DNA of 64,000 bases from Anticarsia gemmatalis (Eukaryota; Arthropoda; Insecta; Lepidoptera; Erebidae). Below, piece after piece: positions 46,540 to 60,005 of this stretch. The DNA lies in NCBI RefSeq assembly GCF_050436995.1, contig NC_134751.1:5456001-5520000 (forward strand), read 5' to 3'. Made by a program: the position numbers and the translations under genes. Numbering within the stretch: position 1 is the stretch's first letter; each line of letters opens with the position of its first letter. The notes under the pieces are model-generated. The model had not been told where the DNA came from. It did no database searches and worked only from the letters and a program-made list of their open reading frames with translations.

Positions 46540-46660
46540 CGAAATGCGCCAACATGCATTTTACCCCGGAAAACCTGACGTTTCGGCGTAGGTTACACTG
46601 ACTGTGTCGAAGGCTAACAATTAGCCTGTGACCGCGGTCTGTGTAGTAAAATGTGTTGCG
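46540..46660 (+). repeat. dispersed repeat with ctgacgtttcggcg core
   Basis: A block of about 120 bases, GC-richer than its surroundings, containing ctgacgtttcggcg (46575-46588). Shorter matches are at 42711-42723 and 57100-57113, all on the + strand. The family was not identified. Confidence 0.45.
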
Positions 46661-49600
46661 TTAATTCCCGTATCTTTAAGTTTTCGCTATGATATCTGCA
46701 GCATACTCTCAAAAACATTTATCATATCCACCGGCACTTTTTAACGTTTTTTCATCAAAACGCGAAATTAGCGTTCCAGTATTCCACTCTAAATTCGTTC
46801 CGGCGTCGTCAGCAAAAAAATATCACCGTCATACATTGAAACACTGGCTGGAAACGAGCTGAACTCAAGCGTGATTGAAAAATGTGTAACACCTTGCAAC
46901 GTTTCCGAACGGTTATCTTGCAACTGTGTCACTCCCGACGACATTTGTTAAAAATATTGAGAGAGGGACTCCGGATACGTACGTGTATGAATTTTTATGT
47001 TTCGAATTCAGTTTTGTTCTTTTTTTTCGGTCAGCTATTCTGCGGTCGGTTGTAATTAGACGGTAGTGATGTGACTTTAGTAATTTTAATGTGTATTAAA
47101 TCGTTTAATTATTCGTTTATAATTAACATTTCTTTGATGGATATTTTCACCGAGAATTTGAATTTACCTTTCATTCAAGCTATGTGTCATTGTATTTTTA
47201 AGGTAATAGGTCCAGCTGCATAATTTTGTCCAAAAAATAGAAATCTTAAAGAAATGTATCTATTTTATATAAAAATACAAACAGACCTAACAAATTCTAT
47301 GTCCATCGTGAGTCCAACTAACATGTTGTAACAAGTTGCCCGCGGCGTAACGTGCCGAGAAAACTTGAGGGCTTTTCGAGTTAATTAACCATACAACTTT
47401 GTGAACGAGATAAAACCTCTATAGTCGGCTGACTCGCGCCAAATACAAACATTACGTGTTAGAACTCTGAACTCGGATAGGAAACAAGTAGTACGTGTAA
47501 TTCGCTAATTTGATAGTTGCCCGCAGACATTAGCTGCTAATGGGGTTAGACATTGATCCGCTTCGTGACTTATTTTAATAAACATTCTATATTTTAGTGA
47601 AAACTTACAATCACGTAACTGACGTAACTTTTCTATGATGATTTACTTAACATCTTTAGGTTACTTAACATTATATTTGAACGTGCCTTCAAATCAATTC
47701 CTCGACGGCTAAACATGTTATACAGGCTGTAAAAATATTAAACTAAATAACATTCAATGTTTAAAACATCATCACACCATGCCATTCCCCAGCTACAATC
47801 CACCACGAATAGACCGTAACTAATATAAAATATTGCAGCACTAACTCTCGATTTCCCACAATTCTAGAGCTCGTTTTATTTCAGCGAAAACTACTACGTC
47901 TTCCAGGCCACCGGCGTTCCTTAACGACTAACGCCATCTAGTAATTTTACCCGGAAGCGACGATTAAATGTCCGTTCGCTGTGCACTGGGACACTTTTGG
48001 TCCCGTAGTTTCAAGACGAAATTTATATGATGACATATTAAAGGTAGTGCGAAGGTTATATACGTAGTGCAAGCAATCTTTCACAAGCCACATATCCCAA
48101 GCTTAATTGCATCGAACAATTTATTGCATAGTTGAAGCTGGTTTTGTAATTACGCTGGCGCAGCCCTATGTCTGACAGGACAATTAACTGTTACCAAAAA
48201 TGACTACATTTGGCCCTGCGTTGTGATTAACTCTGTATGGTTTGCATTTTTGTGAAGGGTTGTGGTTTGTTGTTTGCTGGTGACAGCTAGAGGATTAAAC
48301 TATTGGAATATAAAACAGACGCTATTGGCTTTTGTTATGTCCGGTTTTAGTAATATTTGCGATAAAACCAAACCCCAATTGTTTTTTTTTATTATTTTTA
48401 TTTGTTCAGTTTTCACACAAAGCTGATATTTTTTTAAAGTTGCGCAAATGTGTTAATCAATATAAAGAAGCGTTTGGTAGCATACGCTTTTTTAAGGAGT
48501 GACCAAATTGCATTTTACTGCCGATCACGTATTGATTCATAAATCCAACAAAATTTTCAAATTATCTAATTATTTTCCTAGTCCGTTAATCGGTAATAAC
48601 GAATAAGAGCCTTTTTTCATAAGAATTTGACGGACCAAAATTTAAATTTCAAGTTTTTCATCAGAAGCTATTAAAACATTAAAAAAATGTTTCTAATCAA
48701 ATATTTCGCAAAGATACACAAAATAACACTATAATCCCGTATTAAACGGCTAGAATAAGCAAGGTTATGCGTGCCAGTGACACAGCACGGCCTGACTTGA
48801 CAATCATATGGCTCGTTGAGCCGCTTGTAATTAAATCTGCACCGAGCTTAGCTCAAATAAACATTTTACTAACTATACGCGTAAATGTTTCTGGGTTGAA
48901 ATATGTTGCTTGTTTTAAACTGAATTGTTGTACATTTTTCTGTTTTTGTACAAGTTTTATAACAGTTGACTTACCGGCATTTTCTTTTTGTGCAAATATC
49001 TAGGTATCAATTCGGATAAAATTGGCAATAGAACAATAAAAAGTATAAACGCTACGCCTTGATAATGTAGGTTTTTATAAGGGAAGAAAAGGTTAATAAA
49101 GATAAGGTTGTTGACCACCATTGTCATTCCATTGAATATGATTATAAAAAAAAAGATTAATACACGAACAAAATGACCTAATATTTAAGATACTAGTGTA
49201 TTAAAGGTTGTTGCTCTTAAATTACTATTTTAAAATACAGAAGAAGCATGATAATCTTTTACGATTCCTTCCTGAAAAACCCTTAATTAATATATTTTAT
49301 TTATTAACTTCCAAAAATATACTTCCCAAAAAAGATTTATAGAATATATTAATTAGCTCATTAAAGTAATCCCAATGGGTATTAATCAGGTATCAACAGA
49401 CATACGTTCGTCCAACGTCCAGTAATAAATAAGCCCCCAGTTATTTATTATTCAGGCTCATTAATTACTTAATTGGTTAATTGGTGCGTAATGCCGTCCA
49501 CGCTATTATTTACATTATTGTTCATAAACATTTGCATTTTTAATGAACGGACATGTTAACCAATGAACTCTTTGTGTTGGTGGCGTGATCTAAATACTGG

Positions 49601-49725
49601 GTATTGAGATTTACGATTGAAAAGTTATTTTGTTTGTTTAATTATGATGTTATAAATATCAAATACGAAAGATAAATCTAAAATTTACAGTAAATTTTAG
49701 CTTTATTCTATGTTGCAAAAGCATG
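46661..49725. other. intergenic, no gene recognised
   Basis: Complex patches at 46780-46990, 47330-47560 and 47880-48010. A 78-codon + frame at 48767-49003 has a hydrophobic, Cys-rich end but no matching family features and is not called. Confidence 0.4.
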
Positions 49726-49840
49726 TGATTTTTCTTTCTTTTCTTTCTTTCTATTTATTTATAGCCTGCCTCGGTTTTTTCGTGAAAGAGTAACAAACAT
49801 ACATCCATCCATATTTAATTTTACAAACATTTATATTATT
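49726..49840. repeat. (CTTT)n microsatellite next to a Helitron-like relic
   Basis: An interrupted cttt/tttc run at about 49730-49752 is followed by agcctgcctcgg, then gtgaaagagtaacaaacata (49782-49801) and catc/catt words. The second part is a relic of the dispersed element also seen at 7861-7935. Confidence 0.5.
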
Positions 49841-51221
49841 TTTGTTATTTTTTTATATAAAATATGGTTATTGAATAAATAATAATATGATCAATAGTAT
49901 AATTGCAACCTTCTCATCGTTCTTATTACCGGCTATACAGATTTGGAATTGTGACACTATTTTATTTACTCTATATAAATTCAATACTATCAAAGTTATT
50001 CTAAAGCTATTTATTCTCAATTCCACTAGACTTTTAAACAAATTTTAATATAACCATACGTATTTATTTGTATAATTAAAGTGTACATCAACACAAAAGC
50101 CCAATATAATCCCGTACAGCCTATTTATAAACACGTGTAAACGGTTTTAAAACGTGCATCGACGTAAATACCTTTCAATAGAGCAATAAAACGTATCGCC
50201 GCCCGCCGTAGGGCACCGAACAAAATGTCAATTTTAATTTCATAGAGCAACCATCAACAATGTTTACGAGGAAGGCTTTACCGGCTAATGGATGATCTAC
50301 CAACAGCGGAAAATCTGTTAGTTCGATTAAAAGAGAATAAATTGACGCGAAAATTTGTACGTTCAATAGAGTATTTTATTTTTACTGTTGGCTTATATTT
50401 TTATGGTGGATAGTTTTGTGCATATAAAGTATTGTATTATCTTGTAAGTTTTTAAGTATGTATAAGCGAAACTGGAAGCTTTGTTCAATTGCGTACCTTC
50501 CAAAAATAACTTCGGTATCTTTACTTCATATTTGTTTAACAATTTTTATGGTATATCTCATGAGTTATCTACATAAATCGTTTAATTGGTCCTACTAATT
50601 CGTAGTTTACAAAGAATAAGACAGTGTTAACTCATATCTACGGACTGGTAATGTAAAAAATCTTTACGCAGTATTCCGTTGTTACCCTTTATTTGTTGCC
50701 CTCTGCAGTGTCCCACTACCGGGTACAGGACTCTCTTTTCTCTTCAAAATTCCCGATCTAGCGCGATGTCCTTCCATACTTATACATATACTTACTAATA
50801 GGTTATGAAAAATACTCTTGTGTTACTAGAAAATTAAAAATAAACTATACGTGCAAAGAAAATATAAAAAGCTTAGCAATATCGCTGCACTTTGTACTAC
50901 GCTTAGTATAACGAGGTGAACTAATGCATAATTTCTTTCTAGTTAACGTTATCTCGACAAAGTGCCGGCTTCTATATTTCCTACAACTAAAACAAAAGAA
51001 TTTTTCATTTTTATAATCATGTGAAACTATGTGTTTTAATAAAAATATTCTATTAAAGAAATTTTTACTAGTTCTTTTAAATACATTCGTAATAATTTTT
51101 TATATCGCAATATATGTACATAGCAAGTTCAATTAAGTAAAAAGGTTACATTAGGTAACTCAAATGTTTCGTTTCGTTTTGCATCTTTACTAATACGTAA
51201 TTGTTATACTTTATTATGTAA
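49841..51221. other. intergenic, no gene recognised
   Basis: AT-rich, short chance ORFs only. Confidence 0.4.
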
Positions 51222-51435
51222 CTAGCTGACCCGGCGAACTTCGTACCGCCTAAAATATGCAAAATTAAATGTCTATTTTTCAATATTTCTGAGAGATTTT
51301 CTTAATATTTTTTTCCGTAAGAACCTTCTCCTTATAATAACAAATACAACACAAAAAGAATTAGTAGAATCGGTCCAGCAATTCACGCGTGATGCCGTGA
51401 CCAAGGAAAACGGGTTTTATTTTTATATATAGAGA
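51222..51435 (-). mobile_element. short Helitron-like element
   Basis: CTAG at 51222-51225 after A, followed by ctgacccggcgaacttcgta. The opposite end reads TCTCTATATATAAAA on the - strand next to A. The interior includes gaatcggtccagcaattcac. No ORF. Confidence 0.7.
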
Positions 51436-51703
51436 TTTTATTGTTTAGTTTAGAATCTTTACAATCTTTACTATGACTTTTAACACTAAAATAATCTGCG
51501 CCACCTTTTTTTATAAAATCACTCTCATGCTCATTAATATTATATTTATCCCACGTAATAACTTCCATTACGACATATTAAAAAGAGTTATCACCTCCCT
51601 ATATCTTAATAAACAAACTTTGCAACTGAAACTCGACTTTCAAAATAACTCAATTACCCTTATTAACAAGCTGTTCGATATAATAAAGATCGGAAAATAA
51701 TAA
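51436..51703. other. intergenic, AT-rich open frame without features
   Basis: A 75-codon + frame (51473-51700) is rich in Ile, Asn and Lys, as expected for chance translation of AT-rich DNA. Confidence 0.4.
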
Positions 51704-51886
51704 TTGTCAGTAATAAATTCATACGTTCGCCGTGATAGGGAAACTTTTAATCTGGATTATGAGGCCCCTCGAATTAATCAAGAAAGAGGCGGGGCACCTC
51801 CTTTGACTCAACCTGTCACTCTCCCTAAGACTGTCTGGGAGGATATTTTGAAAACACTCGATATGAACAGGCGATTTTTTTTGTGA
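51704..51886 (+). other. coding-like island, possible exon or retroposed fragment
   Basis: A 60-codon frame whose middle part (about 51750-51870) has balanced composition and protein-like residues: NLDYEAPRIN, then GGAPPLTQPVTLPKTVWEDI and LKTLDMNRR. It contrasts with the low-complexity frames nearby. A possible splice acceptor (ttgtcag) ends at 51710. I do not recognise the protein. It could be an exon of an unseen gene, a processed-pseudogene piece, or chance. Confidence 0.25.
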
Positions 51887-54800
51887 TAAAGAGGAAGTGT
51901 GGATGAGGCAAACAAAAGTTGATATTTAATAAATTAGGAACTAAGTTATCCTGTATTTCTGGGTAAATGTTAACTTAAAATGTTTTCAAATCTATATTTG
52001 GAAATGATTGTACGTTGCATAAAGACATTTTATTAATGCTGCTTGATGAACGTACGTACACGAACAACGTAGTTGCAAAATAATGATGTTTAGCCAGAAT
52101 TAATATAAATTGGGTATGAAATCTTATAACCTAATACTGAGAACATTTTAACTCATTAGTGATAAGTATTTACTCGAAATTGACTTCACCTATATTTATT
52201 CTATCGCAACATTATCAAGTGATACCATAATACGACCCCCTCACAACAAACAGCCATTCCTTTACTTCATTAATTAGTCTCTCATAAAAAGGTGTTTTGT
52301 CTTTGATTTCTAATTCAAGCACAAAAAGGCTTTGCCCTTTGTTTTAGCTTAACGTAAAGGAACAAAAGAAATCCGAGTATGGGTCTGAATATACCACTCA
52401 AAATATTTTGAGTGCAGATAATTAGATTGCGGCAGTTAAATTAAAACGATGAACATAGCGGTGACCATTAGGTTAAATAAAAAAATATATATTACTTACC
52501 AGCGGGTCGCCACGGCTTCGCCCTAGGTACAGTGGATTAACTTTAACAAATTATACACTTAAACAATCTCTGATAATTATTCCATCTATTGATGAAAATT
52601 TTCTCGAAATCGATTGAGTAAATCTTAAACTTATCACAAAGAATTAGACTACTACTACTAGATATTACAACATTTAGTGATAGTTAGAATACACGTAAGA
52701 ACCAACCTCGGAATAGAGAATACTGCTACATGAAAAAAACATGACATGCACCTAATCAAATTGAACTATTTTCACGAATAACTCGGCAGTATTTTTTTAA
52801 TTCAAAAGTTGACAAAAGAAGTAAAAAAAAAATCTTATACAAATATGTAGAAAACAAACAATAAAACACCTTGTCTTACATCATTCCTCACTACTTACAC
52901 AACAAATTCTTGACAGCTCATACAGAAATTCCCCTAAAAATAACATAGGTCTGTTCGCGTATGTTTCTGTACAAAATGCCACGCTATGATAACGCTTGGT
53001 TATGGTGAGGGGACGACGCTTAACGGCGGAGGAAACTCATTAAATACGCGACAATTTATGACCTTCCAGGGGACTGATGTGTCGGGCCGACCTTCGAAAT
53101 AACCCTTTGGTTTCAGAAGTGAATTTAGGAATAATGGCTTCAGGGTTATTGTTTTTTAGTAGTTTATTTATTTGATTTTAAAAAGCATATGAGATGATAA
53201 TAAAAAACTTATTAGAAACGATCAGCGATTAGTTAAAATTTTATTTTTAATACAGTGTTTAAAAACCTTTTTTAGTGCAACAATTATCCAGTAATCTGAG
53301 AAAAACCTGTAAGTTATTTCCTTATATTCTTTCGTGAATGAAAAGTGTTTCACAAGTACACTTGCTTTATTTTGGCGTTCTTTTCCATTTGCATTAGTTA
53401 TATTCTAATAAAGTATTGGTGTCAATATTCCACAACTGAAACCGCAATAAATATTTCCATCTGTTTATTTTCAATATGCAAATATACTCGGGCCATTGAG
53501 TTCAATCTTCCGTATTTCATTTTCTAGGTTTATCGTGATACCGGTTGAGCTAGACTTGTAAAAAATAAGCTAACTCGATCGTTCACGCTCGAGTTGACAC
53601 TTGATTGAATATCAGCGTCGATGGAAAATATGAGAGATTAGAAAATACATATTTAAAACGGGAGAGTAATATTTGTTCTACCATAAAAAGGTTGCATATA
53701 AAAACGTCTTCATTTACTCAAAAATATTATTCACAATAGTTTCTTTGCCAGTTCCTACTTGCGGTGGCATTATTGAAAAATATAATTAAATACAATTTAT
53801 AATTTACATACATACAAATACACGAAATAAAATGCAATATATTTCTGTTTTTTTTAAACACAAATCCAGTTTCAAACTACACACTTATTCTTAGGTACTG
53901 TACTCCAAAAATAATATTTTTATAACTTATTGTGACGAACAAACACCCAAAACAAAAGACACTATATCATCCCAATTAACCTTTAATATTATCTACAAAT
54001 AAACGGACAATCAACAAACAAACCAATCAATATTAAGAACCAAATTACTAAAGCGATTAGGAAGATTCAATTAAGGACCGAACTCTAAAGATAAAAGGTG
54101 AAGAAGACAAATCTTTAAAAACGAACTGTCTGTAAAGTTGAACAAAAATAGAATTAATTCGGAAATCCACTTTGAATCTGAATTGCGTAACGTGAAACTT
54201 TAAAATTGCCATTGTGTACGTAAATTAAACTTCGGTGACTGTACGTTCAAGTTTCCAATGATAACATTAACATTTGAACCCGTTGAACCTTCGGTGTTTA
54301 GTCACCGGTATTTTGACTTGAGGTGTTCGTGAATTGATGATTTACTTTGTGAACTGTGGGATAATATCGAGTAGTTGGAACTTGTTGCGAGTGTAGTTAA
54401 TGGCTTCTAGAAATCTACCTTACTTTAGACAATTAGTTGAATTATATTGACTTGAAATTAAATGGGAGAGTGTATTGCTAAGTGATAATAACGACCAGAT
54501 AATATTTGAAACTTCAAGTAAACAACGAATTATGTTTTGTTTGTTAAATATAAAGACGTCTCCAACATTTCACTTCATGTGAACAATGCGTTGTGGTCCC
54601 AAAAGTAACGAAGAAAGAACTCGCAAATATCCAATTACAAAACAACACAACATCCTGTCGTTTGTATCCAAATTATTACAAGAAAATTATAACAAGGTTC
54701 CCTTTTATTCCTTAATAAAAACCAAGAGAAATGAGTTCGTTATTTACATCAACGATCGGCGGGCGGAAGATAAAAATCTTTTATCTGGCATTGAATAGGA

Positions 54801-55571
54801 TGTTTGTGCCGCGATCCCAAAGAAAAATTTCACCTAATTACTGTAGAATCTACCCCGAGGCGGCTCACCGAACCGCCTCTAAAAGGGAACGATGCAAATA
54901 ATTTTCAAAGAAATATCAAAGATTTGCGGTTGATTTAAAAATTTAATGTCTGGTTAGATAAATTGTACGTTTAATTACGGATGCTTTGTAAACAAAGAAA
55001 TTAAGAAATAAACCACAAATCTACCAATTTTCGTAGCAAAAGCCCACTAGTAAGTACATAATTATACAGATTCTCTGGAATTGTGAGCCAAAACTTTATA
55101 TTTAGTCCGAGCTGCAATCTAATCAAAAACTTTAAAGTGGAACGAACATAACTACCAAAATAACAGCAAACACGAACCTCGTTATAATATTAGTACAATT
55201 TCCGAGTAATTACGAATGAGATTTCCTAATATCCTGTTTACAAGTGACTACGTTCAGCGATAGTGGCTTTACAGAGGTCAAAGGCTCAAAGAAGCCAGTT
55301 GATATAATCGGACTAAAATACGGGTCCTATTCAGAGGAGCCGCTCAGATTGAATGATAATTAGCTCCCCGCCGTTTCTAGGTGATTAAGCCGCCGTTATA
55401 AAGGTTAATAGATTGTAAGGTGATTTATTTGTGAATCTGTTACCGTCTTGGTGTTGCGTTAAATTGTTAGGACAATTTATTTGAATAAACTTTTGGAACT
55501 TCTGGTTGATATTATATTTCCTTTGCCTTTTTTCAGTCGTTAGCAAATAATCATGACTTAAGTAGTCGTGA
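51887..55571. other. intergenic, no gene recognised
   Basis: 52500-52620 may be an eroded Helitron-like end (gcgggtcgccacggcttcgc). A GAGGCGG/CCGCCTC hairpin lies at 54857-54879. The 70-codon + frame at 54586-54798 is not recognised. 55240-55400 is GC-richer. Confidence 0.4.
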
Positions 55572-55597
55572 TACTAAAATACAGGTGTATTTTAGTA
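55572..55597. repeat. perfect 12-bp hairpin
   Basis: TACTAAAATACA and TGTATTTTAGTA are separated by GG. Short; no further element found around it. Confidence 0.6.
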
Positions 55598-58500
55598 AGT
55601 AAGACTGTTACCCATCAGATAAACAACCAGTAGGTGGTACGAATCATAGGCGGTAGAATTTATTATTGTTATTTTGATGTACGATCGATAGTTTTTTCGA
55701 ACGATGTCGTTGAAATTACTTCGCTCGAGGACTGAGCGAGTATGGTAAAAACCTTTAAATGAAGATTTAGGAAAATGTGTTTCTGAGTCATGTAAATTTG
55801 TTATTATATTACAATTCACACACAGTATATTTCAGTGTTTTTCTGATTTCCCTTGCTTTGTTGCCACAAACATTAGTCAGCGTAATATCAAATTCTACAT
55901 TTTGCTTGATTAATAAATCATATCATTAATTATTTCCACACATTGCCGCTATAATGACGTCCGTTAAAACTGAACCAGTACTCTCATTAACACGTAATAA
56001 CATGCAAAGTTGTTTCTATCCCCTAAATATCCAACTAACTATGATTTCAATTAAACGTATCAAAACAGTCATTATGTATGACATGGGTGGAGACACGTTC
56101 AAAAGTTAAATTGCGCTCATTTGCGCCGTGCACCTTATTGCAACCCCTTTTGAAGGGGCGAGCCGAGTGATGGGCTGGGATTTGTCGATAGTTTTGATGG
56201 TATGTCGTTTTTCATTTTGAAAGAAGCGATAGGTATACTGATAAAACAATTGAAAGGAATTTGTAGGTAAAAGCGATCTCGACTTGCTACACTAATCTGG
56301 TTCCTTTTAAGCGCTTAAACCTTCAAAGTAATTATATATTTGTAAATGGACACTAAAATCGGATACTAAAACGCAAAAAAGTGGACTCTAGTGGTCTAGT
56401 GGTCGCTAGTTTGCTAACAAATTTCGTAAAATTAACCCAACATTTGAAAAATTGATCCACCTCGTTTTTAAAGACAACGTATGGTTACTTTCGTGCTCAC
56501 TTTTGATGATCACGCACAAAGATTACCTACACACATGTCACAAGTCAGTAAGACCCTAAATCAATATATTTAATATTTAAACTCGCTATCGACGCTATTC
56601 ACCGCATTTAACCGAATGCGTCCGCATTTTTTCTCCCTCCTATTTACGATGTTATTTGCTTCGTTTTGCCTGTGGAAGCGCATCTCCTTTGAACTTGCTT
56701 GAATTATTTAATCGTTTAATAGAATTACTGTACTCTCGAAGACCCCTATCTGTTGCTCTGTTGCTCTCTTGCATTCCCCCTAATTGGCTCGCTATGAAAA
56801 TATTTATCATTGGCTTTTCATGATATAGTTTTCCTTTCAAAGTCAGATATTGCTAAGACTTATTACCATTAAATTGCAAAGGAGTGTTCTTATTTGAGCA
56901 CCAATTACGCAGTCCAGGCTTTTTACTTTTTGGTGGGAAACTTTTCAGTGGTATTTTGGCTTGATATTTGTGTAGACGCGTTGTTAATTAGCCACATAAA
57001 AATACTGTAAGAATCCCAAATGTATATAATTTTATATATGTCTATTATATATAAAATAGGCTACGTAAATAAAGCAAATGTCATACTTTCTTGGAATGCC
57101 TGACGTTTCGGCGCAAAATACGTTAGCCGTGGTTGCAAACTGAGGAAATGTATCATCATACCCATACATTCATATTAAACTTTGAAAACAAATACTGTGA
57201 GAAAATTAACTATATCGGCGATTAGCAATATATTATGCTAATGGATAAACATAAACATAAACTATAGTCAACAAAAGCGCTAAATTGAAGCTCGAAACGA
57301 ATGATAATGGTAAAATCATTCATTTGAACGGCACAGTGAATGATAAGCTTCAGTGCAAGCCTTTAATCAACGTTCATCGCGCACCAGATTTGCAGCCAGT
57401 TAACGTTTAGTGGTAAATGGAAAACGCCATTATGCGTTATTCTATTAATTCAGTTATAGTACAATATGGGCTAAAAATGTTTGGTATGCAATGTGATTTT
57501 ATATAAACGATGTGAACGGTTTAAAAGAGAATAATGGATAACCGGCACTTAGTAGTTTAACATTGGAAAGATGTGGCCTGAAAACCAATTTCGTACTAAG
57601 ATAGAGGTGAAGATTAGCCAGCGCGTAAACGTTAAGCAAAAATCACGTAAATAAATATGCTTTCTCGCTTCAATGCCTATTTATTAAATTGTGTTTACTT
57701 CATTATATACCTCAAATAACTGTTACTATGACTAAGTTACCGATGGGAACATGCAGCCTTATTGTTTGTTAATGCTAACAGTACTCAGTGCGGGTAATAA
57801 TTTGGTATTAGATTTCCATCGTCGCATAGACGGACATTGGGTATCGATAGCACGTATAATATTTGCATCTATCTATCCACCTAATAGCAGACAATAACCT
57901 TTTATAGTGCAGCCGTTACTCGTAACAGTCTATTCAAGGAGCTATTCAGTAGAGGCTATTGTAATAAATATGAAACCTTTACCAGCCAATAGACGGTTCC
58001 TCTATAACCCATAAAGAGTCTGGCGAATTAAGTCCGAAATTAATATGCAGAATCAAAAATAATGGTCCCGTATGGCTTATTATTTTTGATGGCCGTCTAC
58101 GATGCTCCATATAAAACGGTCTAGATGGCCCCGACTATTAAGACATTAAAGGTTGACGTGCTAATTGGGAGTGAGGAGAGGGAGGTGCGAAGGGACAAAT
58201 TGCCTGTTTTAGGGTGACAATAAATTGATACCGGCCGAGGAAAATTACCATACAACCCGGAACGTATTTCACAATTGCTTTAATTACCGATGCCCGGTGG
58301 TGGCAAGTGCTCAGAATGGGTGCGTTCACCCCACGTGGTTATGTTTTCTTAACAATTGTTGGTTTTGACTTTCACCCAACGCCCAATTGTTGCTTGCTCG
58401 GCTGTTTATTTGATTAAGATTCGTTATGGATTGTGAATGGGAATTTCATTAGAGTGATTTATTAAACTACGTGTGAAAACTGTGCCGACTCTCCCCTCAG

Positions 58501-59299
58501 TATTGTTTCACATTGACTTTATCCGATCTGAAAATCAGGAACTACTGCGAATGAAATGTTGATATGTTATTATACAAGATAGTTTTTAAAGTCCCTTACC
58601 CAAAGGATAAAGACGGGACTTACTAAGATTCCGTTGTCGGCCTGTTTGTCTACTACCAAGCTGCATCTCATAAACCGTAATAGCTAGACAGCTGTTTTCT
58701 TTCTATTCCGCTGAGGTCAGAAACGAAATATGTAAAGGTTTTTAAATACCATAACCATACTTTAAAAAGTCAAATAACTGCTACAAAGCCTATCGGCCAA
58801 TAAGAATACAACAGCGCCATTCGGTAATTATCGAAATGGCCGCGTTTTACTCGGTATTGTCGTTTAAAAAAATAATTGGACAGTCTTGAAAGCATGAAAA
58901 CCTAAACACGTTTTACAATATACACGCGGGTCGAACCCCGGGTTATTTTGGTCGGCTATAAATTAATTTCGGCACAGGCACTGCAGTTAAGCTTCCATAC
59001 ATTTTAATTGCTTCCATTATCGGCTATTCTCGAAAATGGCGACGTGATGACAATGGAACGCTCCCCATGACAACGTTTTGATATAGGACTTATTAGGATT
59101 AATTTTTGAGTGCACAAATTGGAGTGCATTAATTATTGGGAAATTAATGAGAATGGGGAAAAATTATTTTACATTGTAATGGTGATAATAGAAAAGAAAA
59201 AGTGGTTATTATTTTACAACTTATGATTTTATAGTGGAGAGAGGAGGTTCCCAAGCAGTTGGATACTCAAACAAGCTAAGCAAAAAAAATGGTATGTTT
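55598..59299. other. intergenic with complex patches, no gene recognised
   Basis: 58000-58340 is higher in complexity and GC, with homeodomain-like TAAT words, and could be a conserved regulatory block. The dispersed repeat word ctgacgtttcggcg is at 57100-57113. ORFs are short and featureless. Confidence 0.4.
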
Positions 59300-59505
59300 A
59301 CAAATCAATCAATCAATCAATCAAATCATTTATTCATATAGGTCTAATGCTGACACTTATGATAGTTAATGATACAGAGAGTGAATTTACCGCCAGTTCG
59401 GAAGGTAGGGCCAATGAGACGAGCTGGCAAGAAACTCCAGGCCAATCTTTTTAATCGCCAATTAATTTTAACAATCTTTCTATTAGGTATAAATCTTTGA
59501 TGATG
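59300..59505 (-). mobile_element. LINE 3' end with (TTGA)n tail
   Basis: On the - strand the sequence ends ...TATATGAATAAATGATT then (TTGA)n (rc of 59303-59327). The body includes cagttcggaaggtagggcca and gagctggcaagaaactccag, phrases of a dispersed lepidopteran LINE 3' UTR. 5'-truncated, no ORF. Confidence 0.6.
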
Positions 59506-59894
59506 TAATGAGCTGCTAAATAAATAGACTGTTCCAAAATATTTCCTTTTTTTTAAAAACCAAAGCTTAATTTGATTCTAATATATGAGGACAATTTGAT
59601 TGACCAACAACAAATGGGTTTGGCTGTTTGAAAATTAATTGCTATCGGTTTCTGTTGTCTGTAAATTGCATTACAGAGCGCTTAGATATAGATACTATGC
59701 AACAACCGCACGAACCATAAAAGCCTTTCTATCTACGCGCATTTATGACGTTAGCGACATAATTGTTGTATTTTTGTATCTTTTTGGTATATAAATACAT
59801 TTAGTTACATTAAAATTAAGGCAGAGGTGTATAAATACAGCCTCATATCACACTATTTTCTAATAGTGCGCAGTTATTGCGGGATACCAGGCAC
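59506..59894. other. intergenic, nothing recognised
   Basis: AT-rich, no features seen. Confidence 0.4.
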
Positions 59895-60005
59895 GTTAAT
59901 AAAACTCCGGACTACTATTGAAAACAATCTACCCGGAAATCGAACTCGAGACGTAGAGATCAGCGGTCGTGTGATGATTCGCTTCACAGAGGCAGGCATG
60001 TTGTT
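59895..60005 (-). mobile_element. eroded tRNA-derived SINE
   Basis: On the - strand CCTGCCTCTGTGAAGCGAAT is a damaged A-box head and GAGTTCGATTTCC (rc of about 59937-59949) the B-box. Related in layout to 26853-26965. A 79-codon + frame across it is not a gene. Confidence 0.5.

Noticed and set aside
48767..49003. 78-codon + frame with Cys-rich hydrophobic end as a secreted peptide gene
   Set aside because: The hydrophobic part is at the C-terminus, not the N-terminus, and the cysteines match no known pattern.
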